From Verrucomicrobiales bacterium (GTDB lineage Bacteria; Verrucomicrobiota; Verrucomicrobiia; Limisphaerales; UBA9464): a stretch of DNA of 64,000 nt. A program made the translations under genes and the position numbers. Position 1 is the stretch's first letter, and each line of letters opens with the position of its first letter. This document shows positions 39,081-50,293 of this stretch, one piece after another. The notes beneath the pieces are model-generated. The model saw nothing but the letters and a program-made list of their open reading frames with translations, had not been told where the DNA came from and searched no databases. Location of the stretch: NCBI GenBank assembly GCA_027488845.1, contig JAIYBC010000030.1:164529-228528 (forward strand), written 5' to 3'.

Positions 39081-39141
39081 GTTCGGGATCCGTGAAACCC
39101 GTGTCTCTCCCCCGAGCCGGAACCAGAAATCCGGAATCCGG

Positions 39142-39179
39142 AACCGTGAATCCATGACCTGGCGGTCATGGCCACGGTT
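39142..39179. terminator. Bipartite hairpin between purQ and the DUF1080 gene
   Basis: AACCGTG at 39142-39148 pairs with CACGGTT at 39173-39179. Inside it, CCATGACC at 39152-39159 pairs with GGTCATGG at 39164-39171 around a TGGC loop. The structure lies between convergent genes, and its last base is the final base of the DUF1080 stop codon. A period-7 tract (CCGGAAT-like, 39126-39151) leads into it. Confidence 0.6.
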
Positions 39180-39811
39180 CAGAGTTCCGTGATCCGGACG
39201 TTGCGGAAGCGGGTCACGGCCTTGTCGTCGTGGTTCTGCAGTCCGAGATACCCGCGGAGCGAGCGCACCGGCTCGTGGTCGATGATGCGGACGCCGTTGA
39301 GGTCGATGAGCACCCTGGGGCCACGCGCCTCGATCCGGACGGTGTTCCATTCGCCGGCGGGCTTCGATGCGAGGCGCGTTGCGGCGACGACGTCGTAGAG
39401 CGCGCCGGTGCTCCACTTCTTGGGTTCGGTGAGGCCGGCGTCGTCGAGGATCTGCATCTCGTGGCCGGTGAACGCCGGGTTCCGCTCGGTGCCGGAACGC
39501 AGGAACACCCCGCTGTTGCCCTTGGTGTTCACCTGGTACTCCAGCTCCAGGACGAAGTCGCCGTACTCCTTCTCCGTGCGGAGCCAGGAACCGGACTTCG
39601 CGGGGTTGGTGGTCCAGGCGACGCCGTTGCGGGCGACCAACTCGCCGTTCTCCACGGTCCATTCGCCGCCGTGCATCACGACCCAGCCGGAGAGGTTCCG
39701 TCCGTTGAACAGGGCCTTGGATCCGGCCCTGGACCCGGATTCGCCGGGGCCGGCGCATCCGGCCGGGAATCCGAGCACAACGAGGAGGACGGGAAGGAGC
39801 AGGCGCTTCAT
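39179..39811 (-). CDS. DUF1080 (3-keto-disaccharide hydrolase-like) lipoprotein
   Basis: A 210-residue lipoprotein (lipobox PAGC, C19) with a single DUF1080 domain, a concanavalin-like jelly roll: FNGRNLSGWVV at the start, SGVFLRSG in the middle and GYLGLQNH near the end. Some DUF1080 proteins hydrolyse 3-keto-glycosides, and others are only known as secreted carbohydrate-related proteins. It lies 80 bases downstream of the PQQ-type gene on the same strand, so the two may be co-transcribed. Confidence 0.88.
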   Translation of the reverse strand: MKRLLLPVLLVVLGFPAGCAGPGESGSRAGSKALFNGRNLSGWVVMHGGEWTVENGELVARNGVAWTTNPAKSGSWLRTEKEYGDFVLELEYQVNTKGNSGVFLRSGTERNPAFTGHEMQILDDAGLTEPKKWSTGALYDVVAATRLASKPAGEWNTVRIEARGPRVLIDLNGVRIIDHEPVRSLRGYLGLQNHDDKAVTRFRNVRITEL

Positions 39812-39891
39812 GGGAGTGCGGGAAGCCTGTCCTCGCCCGCGTCGGATGGAAAGGACTCCGACGCGGGCGTGCTCCGGGATGGGAGGCCGGA

Positions 39892-41298
39892 CTACCTCCC
39901 GGCGATGCAGTACAGGTTCTCGCGTCCGCGGAGGAACAGCTGCCTGCCGACCGCGGCGGGGGAGGCGTCGAAGCCGTCGTCCAGGCGGTTGGAGGCGAGG
40001 ATCTCCAGCGTGGGACCGCGTTTGGCGACGACCGTGGTGCCGTCGCGTCCCACGAGGTACACGCGGTCGGCGGACCCGATCGGGGAGGCGTACACGCCGT
40101 TCAGGCCGTTGATCCGTTCCGCCTCGAAGCGCGCCTTGCCCGACCCGGTGTCGAAGGCCGAGAGCATCGCGGTGTTGCCCGACCAGAAGTACAGGGTGTC
40201 GCCGTACAGCAGCGGCGACGGCACGTACGGGGTGCTCTTGGCGTGGGTCCAAGCCAGGGCGTCGGTGCCCGTGAGGTCGCCCGTGCGACCCAGCCGGATC
40301 GCCTGGAGGCTCGACCCGCGGTAGCCGCTCATGAGGTAGACCTTCTCCGCGTCGGCCACGGCCGAGGGGATGGCGTTGACCGTCTGGCCGGCGACCTCCC
40401 AGAGCGGTTCGCCGGTCGCGAGGTCGTAGCCACGGGCCCGGTTGGTGCCGTTGACCACCACCTGCTTCCTGCCGCCATGGGTCACGATCAGCGGTGTGCA
40501 CCAGCCCGTGGGTTCGTCCCGCTTCTGGCGCCAGAGTTCCCGTCCGTCGCGCTTGTCGAAGGCGGCGATGAAGTCGTCGCCCTCGTGGTCCCACAGGATC
40601 ACGACCGTGTTGCCGTCCAGCGCCGGGGAGCTGCCCTCGCCGAAGCTGTTGCGGGTGCGCATGTCGCCAAGGTCCTTTTCCCACAGCTTCTTCCCTTCCA
40701 TGTCGTAGCCGTAGAGGCCGAACGAGCCGAAGGAGACGATGAGATGGGTGCCGTCGGTGACCGGGGAGGCGGAGGCGAAGCCGTGGTCCTTGTGGTGTCC
40801 CTCATGCGGCACCTGGACGCGTGCGACCTGTTCCCAGCGCTTGCGGCCGGTGGTCCGGTCGTAGGACAGCACGGTGAACTTCTGGGCGGAAGTCGGGCGA
40901 TCGACCATGCCGCCGCCAGGACCGCCGGGACCGCCGGGTCCACCAGGGCCGCGGCGACGCGGGCGGCCTTCGACGTTGCCGCCGGGTTCGGCCGGAGGCG
41001 GCGTGGGTGGCGGGTTGTCGTTGGACTTGGCCGGGACTTCGGCGGAGGTGTCGGCGACGGCGGTGAGGAGGAACACCTGGTCACCCCAGACGACCGGGGT
41101 GGAGGAGCCGCGACCGGGGACGGACACCTTCCAGGCCACGTTGGTCGACTCGGACCAGGTGACGGGCGGTTCCGCGTCGGGCGCGACGCCATTGCCGAGC
41201 GGTCCGCGCCATGAGGGCCAGTTCGGGGTGGCGGCGGCCAGTTCGGGCAGCGCCAGGGCGAAGGCGGCGATCCGGGGGAGAAGGAGGGAGGGTTTCAT
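39892..41298 (-). CDS. Secreted PQQ-type beta-propeller protein
   Basis: A 468-residue exported protein built from repeated propeller blades of the PQQ/YncE type, for example DRTTGRKRWEQ, DMEGKKLWEKDL, DKRDGRELWRQ, DLATGEPLWEV and DTGSGKARFEA. The signal peptide follows the ATG at 41298. Between blades one and two is a Pro/Gly insertion (RRRGPGGPGGPGGPGGG). No quinone-binding residues can be shown, so enzymatic activity is doubtful; these proteins are frequent companions of PSD1/DUF1501 genes. It is transcribed divergently from the kinase at 41431. Confidence 0.85.
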   Translation of the reverse strand: MKPSLLLPRIAAFALALPELAAATPNWPSWRGPLGNGVAPDAEPPVTWSESTNVAWKVSVPGRGSSTPVVWGDQVFLLTAVADTSAEVPAKSNDNPPPTPPPAEPGGNVEGRPRRRGPGGPGGPGGPGGGMVDRPTSAQKFTVLSYDRTTGRKRWEQVARVQVPHEGHHKDHGFASASPVTDGTHLIVSFGSFGLYGYDMEGKKLWEKDLGDMRTRNSFGEGSSPALDGNTVVILWDHEGDDFIAAFDKRDGRELWRQKRDEPTGWCTPLIVTHGGRKQVVVNGTNRARGYDLATGEPLWEVAGQTVNAIPSAVADAEKVYLMSGYRGSSLQAIRLGRTGDLTGTDALAWTHAKSTPYVPSPLLYGDTLYFWSGNTAMLSAFDTGSGKARFEAERINGLNGVYASPIGSADRVYLVGRDGTTVVAKRGPTLEILASNRLDDGFDASPAAVGRQLFLRGRENLYCIAGR

Positions 41299-41430
41299 GC
41301 GCGCGCACGCCATTGACCCGGCGGTGGGGGGCCGGGTTACGCGGGAGGGAAAATCCGGGTGATCGATTCTTCCTCTCGGAACCCGCTTTGATCCCGCATA
41401 GGATCCCCCCAAGCCTCCCCGGACCCATCA

Positions 41431-44819
<3,389 letters not shown>

Positions 44820-44823
<4 letters not shown>

Positions 44824-46535
44824 ACCTCCCCGACGTCCTCCACCGGTCCCTCGCGGCGCTCGCGATCCTGCTCGTGCTGCCCGCCGCCGAAGCCACGCAG
44901 CGGCCGGTGAACCGCGCCTTCGCGACGCGGTCCGAGACCATCGCCCCCAACGCCATGGCCTGCACCAGCCATCCCCTGGCGACGCAGGCGGCCCTGGATG
45001 TCCTCAAGGCGGGCGGCTCCGCCGTGGACGCCGCGATCGCCGCGAACGCCTGCCTCGGCCTCATGGAGCCGACCGGCTGTGGCATCGGCGGCGACCTGTT
45101 CGCCATCGTCTGGGACCCGGCCACGGGCCGCCTGCACGGGCTCAACGCCAGCGGCCGATCGGCGGCCGGACTGACGTTGGCGGACCTCCGCGCCCGCGGT
45201 GTCACCAACATGCCGTCCTACGGGCCGCTGCCGGTGACCGTGCCGGGCGCGGTGGACGGATGGTTCGCGCTCCATGGCCGGTTCGGCCGCGTGCCGATGT
45301 CCACGAACCTCGCCCCGGCGATCCGCTACGCGCAGGACGGCTTCCCGTTGAGCGAGGTGATCGCGGAGGCGTGGGCGCGGAACGTGGCCATCCTCGCGAA
45401 GTACCCCAACGTGAAGGAACTCTGGGCGCCCGGCGGACGCGCCCCGGCCAAGGGCGAGCGCTTCCGCAACCCCGGCCTCGCCAGGACCCTGGGTCGGATC
45501 GCCTCCGGTGGACGCGACGCGTTCTACCGCGGCGAGGTCGCCGCCACCGTCGTGCGGTTCCTCCGCGAACAGGGCGGCGCGTTGACCGAGGAGGATTTCG
45601 CATCGAACGCCCCCGAGTGGGTGGACCCGATCTCCACGAACTACCGCGGATGGGACGTCTGGGAACTCCCGCCGAATGGCCAGGGTCTCGCCGTGCTCCA
45701 GACGTTGAACCTGCTCGAGGGCCGCGACGTGCGGTCGATGGGATTCGGCTCCACCGCCTGGATCCACACCTTCGTCGAGGCCAAGAAGCTGGCCTTCGAG
45801 GACCGCGCCCGCCTCTACGCGGATCCCGCCTTCCACCCAACGCCGATCGCCGAGCTGAACTCGAAGGAGTACGCGGAAAGCCGCTGGAAGCTCGTGCGAC
45901 CCGACGTCGCCGCACGTCGCCACGATCCCGGGGTCCCGGCGCTGCGTGCCGGGGACACCATCTACCTCTGCACCGCGGACTCCTCGGGGATGATGGTCTC
46001 GCTCATCCAGAGCAACTACCGCGGCATGGGCAGCGGCATGGTCCCTCCCGGACTCGGCTTCGGCCTGCACGACCGAGGCGAGGCCTTCGACCTGAACCCG
46101 GGCCGCCCCAACTCCTACGCGCCGCGGAAGCGTCCGTTCCACACGATCATCCCGGCGTTCGTCACCCGCGACGGCGAGCCGGTCATGGCCTTCGGCGTCA
46201 TGGGCGGCGACATGCAGCCGCAGGGACACGTGCAGGTGCTGGTGAACTGGATCGACTTCGGCATGAACCTGCAGGAGGCGGGCGACGCGCCGCGGATCTA
46301 CCACACCGGGTCCAGCGAGCCGGACGGTTCCGTCATGTCCGACGGCGGGACGGTGAGCCTCGAGGCCGGATTCCCGTCGGAATCGGTGCGGGATCTCCAG
46401 AAGCTCGGCCACCGCCTCGGCGCCGCGTCCATCGGGTCCTATGGCGGCTACCAGGCGGTGATGTGGGACCGCACCAACCGCGTCTGGATCGGTGCCACCG
46501 AGAGCCGCAAGGACGGGACCGCGGCGGGATACTGA
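44820..46535 (+). CDS. Gamma-glutamyltransferase family protein
   Basis: An Ntn-hydrolase of 571 residues with a signal peptide (about 1-25), so probably periplasmic. The large-subunit signature AVDAAIAANACLGLMEPTGCGIGGD is present (written here as AVDAAIAANACLG then MEPTGCGIGGD). The autoprocessing and nucleophile threonine is likely T380 in GDTIYLCTAD, and the small subunit has the expected GSGMVPPG oxyanion region. The family hydrolyses glutathione and other gamma-glutamyl compounds; some members act on acyl or other amides. The coupling (ATGA) to a sensor kinase gene is unusual. Confidence 0.88.
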
Positions 46536-46700
46536 TGGGGTGGTGGTGGGTTGAAGAGCCGGAGGGTTGAAGCGGTGGGAATCGCTCGTCCGACGCCCGG
46601 CGCCATCTCCGGCATCTCAAGGGCTCGACGGCTTCTGCCGATGGTTTCCATCGGGGATGGGAGCGGATCTACAAGGGGAGCCGGTCCTTCCGAATTCTTC

Positions 46701-47339
46701 ATGTTGTTCACCACGAATTCCGTGGCTGGGTTGTCGGTCGGTGGGGAACCGACGATGGTGCCCTGGCCTTTGGCCGCCCTCTTCGGCGCGCTGTTCATCC
46801 TGATGCTCGGATGGTCCATCGGGCTCCGTCGCCGTGTCCGGGACCAGCAGCACCGCCTGCGTCGCCACGCACTCACTGAAACCACCCTGCGTGCCCGCCA
46901 CCGCGAGCTGCTCGACACGGTCTCCGACCTGGTGTTCGTGCTCACCCGCGACGGACGCTTCTGCGAGATGAACCGCGCCGCGGAGTCCGCGTTCGGCGGG
47001 CGCATCGAGGACTTCGCCGGCGAATCGATCTACGGCCGCATCGCGCCGCACGACCGTCCGAAGCTGCTGCGCCTGCTCGCCGGCGAGGGACCCGGCCTCG
47101 GCGACCGCATCCTGGAGCTGATGGTCCGCGACGACCGCGGCTTCACGCACGTCATCCAGCTGACCGCCTGGCGTCAGGCCAGCCGCGACCGTGGAGGCGG
47201 GTTCTACGTGGTGGCGCGGGACATCACCGCGTGGAAGGCCATCGCGCCGGCGTTGCTCGACGACGAGCCGGCCGCCGGCTCCGGGGATCCCGAGCCGCCG
47301 CGCCGCGGGTCGGGCGACATCTGGAGCCACGGCGAGTGA
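46701..47339 (+). CDS. Single-pass membrane PAS-domain protein
   Basis: A 212-residue protein with one membrane helix (about residues 24-45), a coiled segment and one PAS domain (RELLDTVSDLVFVLTRDGRF to GGGFYVVARDITAWK). There is no kinase, cyclase or receiver output domain, so it may modulate a partner by binding. The start is uncertain: ATG at 46701, ATG at 46755 (better Shine-Dalgarno-like GGTGGGG before it) or ATG at 46641 are possible. The C-terminal tail is Pro, Gly and Ser rich. Its neighbours are GGT upstream and DUF1080 downstream. Confidence 0.65.
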   Translation: MLFTTNSVAGLSVGGEPTMVPWPLAALFGALFILMLGWSIGLRRRVRDQQHRLRRHALTETTLRARHRELLDTVSDLVFVLTRDGRFCEMNRAAESAFGGRIEDFAGESIYGRIAPHDRPKLLRLLAGEGPGLGDRILELMVRDDRGFTHVIQLTAWRQASRDRGGGFYVVARDITAWKAIAPALLDDEPAAGSGDPEPPRRGSGDIWSHGE

Positions 47340-47403
47340 GTTCGGGGCCGGTTCCCCGGGGAGCCGGCTTCCCTTCGTCCGTCCGCCGCGCCACGATGTG
47401 GGC

Positions 47404-48543
47404 ATGATCCCCCTGCGCCTGCGGACCTTCCTCAACGGACTGGCGGCCTCCGTCTCGATGCTGGCCCTCCACGGCGCCGGGGCCGACGACGGTTTCGCGC
47501 CCCTCTTCAACGGCCGGGACCTCTCCGGTTGGGTGAACGTGAACTGCGCGCCGGAGACGTTCACGGTGCGCGATGGCATGATCCACTGCGACGGGATCCC
47601 GACGGGCGCGCTCCGGACCGTGCGGCAGTACGAGAACTTCGAGCTCGAGCTGGAATGGCGCCACCTCAAGGCGGGTGGCAACGCGGGTGTGTTCATCTGG
47701 GCCGGTCCGATGCCCGCCGTCGGCCAGCCCTTCCTCCGAGCCATCGAGGTCCAGGTCCTCGACCACGGCTACGGGAAGTCCGACTGGTTCACCACCCACG
47801 GCGACGTCTTCCCGATCCACGGCTCGCGGATGAAGCCGTTCTCCCCGAGCAACGGCGACCGCAGTTTCCCCAAGGAGATGAGGAGCCACGGCGCGCCCGA
47901 GTGGAACCGCTACCGCATCGTCGCGACCAACGGCGTGCTCCGGCTTTCCGTGAACGGCGCCGAGGTCTCCGGCGGCACCGGCTGCACGTGGCGCAAGGGC
48001 TACATCGCCCTGGAATCCGAGGGGGGACAGGTCGACTGGCGCCACCTGCGGATCCGAGAGCTGCCCTCCACCGGCGCCGGCCCCGCCGATTCCGCCCCGG
48101 AAGCCGAGCACTGGCGTTCGCTCTACGACGGACGCGGGCTCCGCGGCTGGACGCCTTCCCCGGGCGCCGAGGCGGTCTGGGCGGCCGAGGACTGGACCCT
48201 GCGCTCCGCGGCGAAATCCGCTTCCTCCGCGGTGCTCCGCGGCCCGGTGTGCTCCGGTGCCACCCGGATGGTGTTCGACTGGAAGTGGGACGCGGAGCCG
48301 GCCTCCAAGGTCCCGCCGGTTTCCCTGTCCGTCGCGGGCGGTGAGCCGAGCGCGCTGCCGCCGATGCCGAAGGCGCGTTCCAAGGATTGGAACCGGCTCG
48401 AGCTGCGGCGCGTTGAGGGGCGGTTCGAACTGACGCTCAACGGCGAGCCCGCCGGCGATGTCGCGGTTCCGGCCGGGGACTTCACCCCGATCCTCGTCCC
48501 CGGCCCCGTCCTCACCCGCCTCTCGAGCCTCTTCGTCCGCTGA
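47404..48543 (+). CDS. DUF1080 protein with tandem domains
   Basis: A 379-residue exported protein. After a signal peptide (to about residue 27) comes a full DUF1080 domain (FAPLFNGRDLSGWVNVN to GYIALESEGGQVDWRHLRIREL, about residues 30-222). A second, diverged copy (SLYDGRGLRGWTPSPG onward, to the end) lacks most of the conserved middle. The first domain is the likely active one; 3-keto-glucoside hydrolysis is known for some relatives but not shown here. It lies 64 bases after the PAS protein on the same strand. Confidence 0.87.
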   Translation: MIPLRLRTFLNGLAASVSMLALHGAGADDGFAPLFNGRDLSGWVNVNCAPETFTVRDGMIHCDGIPTGALRTVRQYENFELELEWRHLKAGGNAGVFIWAGPMPAVGQPFLRAIEVQVLDHGYGKSDWFTTHGDVFPIHGSRMKPFSPSNGDRSFPKEMRSHGAPEWNRYRIVATNGVLRLSVNGAEVSGGTGCTWRKGYIALESEGGQVDWRHLRIRELPSTGAGPADSAPEAEHWRSLYDGRGLRGWTPSPGAEAVWAAEDWTLRSAAKSASSAVLRGPVCSGATRMVFDWKWDAEPASKVPPVSLSVAGGEPSALPPMPKARSKDWNRLELRRVEGRFELTLNGEPAGDVAVPAGDFTPILVPGPVLTRLSSLFVR

Positions 48544-48695
48544 TCCGTGCTGGGTCCGTTGTCCGTAGCCGCGGCTGCCAAGCTGCGGACGATCGCCGCC
48601 GATTCGGCTGTTCCCCGCTGAAAACTGAAAACTGGAAACTTGAAACTCCTCCGGACCGCCCCGGAGGAAAGGAGGACAAGGACGCAGTGCCGTCG
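48544..48695. repeat. Convergent gap with period-7 tract GAAAACT
   Basis: The stretch 48620-48649 reads as successive units TGAAAAC, TGAAAAC, TGGAAAC and TTGAAAC. A related fragment lies after the second kinase gene (52768-52785). The rest of the gap has no gene. Confidence 0.75.
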
Positions 48696-50072
48696 TCAGT
48701 TGCCTTTGGCCGAACGCAGGTACACCGGGTTGGAATAGAGCCACGGACGCAGTTCGCCACCGAGGTCGAACCACAGTTCGACCCGGTAAACGCCGGGTCC
48801 AGTCGTCTCGTGCCGCAGCGAGTGACCCTCGTCCAGCGCCACCTGGCGGCCGTCCCGCATCAGGCGGATTTTTGCCGGCAGAGGCGATTCCACCTTCAAC
48901 ACGGTCCCGGCGGTCCACGGCCGTTCGTCGCCCATCCGCAGTCCGTCCGTGCCGCCGAAGTCGAAGCCCGTCGGATCGGCCATCCAGTCGTGGCTCACGT
49001 ACACCCGCCCCGCCTTCACCGCGGTGCGCAGCGCGGGTTCGGTCTTCTCCGCGGCGAGGACATGGGTGCTCACGTTCCTCAGGGAACGTTCATAGGGGTC
49101 GAAGTCGAGCCGGACCACGACATCCCCGGGCCGGTGCCCTTCCAGCAGCCGCCGCAACGCCGGCCGCAGCAGCGCCTTCACCTTCCGCATGTCCTCGTCC
49201 TTGTCCACGACCGTCCCGATCAACGCCGTGTCGTCGTCCAGCTTCTTCACCAGGAACACCTGGTTGTGGTGGCAGTCGTTGGCGGCGACCCCGGTGAACC
49301 TGCCGGTGGCGGTCGCGGCGTCCCACTTCTCCAGGTACGCCTGCGGATAGGCCGCCTGGCCCGCGAGACACGCGTCGGGATACCGCTGGAGCAGGTCGGA
49401 GAGCTCCACCACCTGGTCCGGGTCCGTCAGGCGGAGCACCAGCTTCAGGATCCCGGTGAAGTCCCGCTTGGCGTCGTAGTGCCGGTTGTAGATCTCCAGC
49501 CCGGTGAGGCCGTCCATCGGGTGGTCCGGACGCTCCTCGATGTGCGAGAGGAAGATCAGCCCGTCGCCCTGGTTCACGGTGCCGACGAACTTCGGGATCG
49601 GCTCCTGCATGGACTGGAAGACGGACCGTTCCGGGCTCACGAGGAATCCGCGGCATTCCGAGCCGGGGATGAACAGGACGCCTTCGCGGAGGCCGCGCCA
49701 CCCGTCCATGAAGTCGCGCGGCGGACGGAAGTGGTCGGAGAGGAAGAGGACGTCGACGCCGACCGCCTTCGCGGCACGCAGGATCTCCTCGGGGGTGCCG
49801 CCGGTGTGGGTGGAGTCGCCGGCGTGGGCGTGGAAGTTGCACCGGAGGTCGAGCAGCCCGTCGGTGCGGCGGACCTCATGGCGGCGGGCGGCCAACGAAT
49901 CGACCGAGGCCTGCACGGCGGAGAGACGCTCGCGCTGCAGGCGTTCGTTGGGTGACCAACGGGGCTCGGCGAGCGGCTCGGAGGCTTGGGTGACCGTCGC
50001 CGCGGCGAGCAGCAGTGCCGCAAGAATCGGGGTCCCATCCAGGGACTTGGGTGTGCGCGGGTTTCGCCTCAT
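48696..50072 (-). CDS. PHP-type metal-dependent hydrolase, exported
   Basis: A 458-residue protein with a signal peptide (to about residue 30). The PHP-superfamily layout is visible: FHAHAGDSTHTGG near residue 80, VLFLSDHFRP, GSECRG, then LSHIEERPDH and the late NDCHHN. These histidines and acids should bind two or three metals for phosphoester hydrolysis. A C-terminal beta domain of about 110 residues (LKVESPLPAKIRLMRDG onward) follows. The substrate is unknown. It is transcribed divergently from the kinase at 50294. Confidence 0.82.
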   Translation of the reverse strand: MRRNPRTPKSLDGTPILAALLLAAATVTQASEPLAEPRWSPNERLQRERLSAVQASVDSLAARRHEVRRTDGLLDLRCNFHAHAGDSTHTGGTPEEILRAAKAVGVDVLFLSDHFRPPRDFMDGWRGLREGVLFIPGSECRGFLVSPERSVFQSMQEPIPKFVGTVNQGDGLIFLSHIEERPDHPMDGLTGLEIYNRHYDAKRDFTGILKLVLRLTDPDQVVELSDLLQRYPDACLAGQAAYPQAYLEKWDAATATGRFTGVAANDCHHNQVFLVKKLDDDTALIGTVVDKDEDMRKVKALLRPALRRLLEGHRPGDVVVRLDFDPYERSLRNVSTHVLAAEKTEPALRTAVKAGRVYVSHDWMADPTGFDFGGTDGLRMGDERPWTAGTVLKVESPLPAKIRLMRDGRQVALDEGHSLRHETTGPGVYRVELWFDLGGELRPWLYSNPVYLRSAKGN

Positions 50073-50293
50073 GGCCGGTTGGATCCCCGCCAGTGAAGCC
50101 GGAGGGAGCCGTGGAAGGAAGCCGTGGATCGAACCGGCTCAAGTGGAGCGTCCCACGTCCCGATGGAAGGTCAGAACCGCCCGACGCCGACGGCCCCAAC
50201 ACGGGGTACAGGTCGTCGGGGCCCCATCGAACCGTGCTGGAAAGCCGCGGAAACATCGACGAAGCGGAACGGAAGTTCCACGGACGGGACAGC

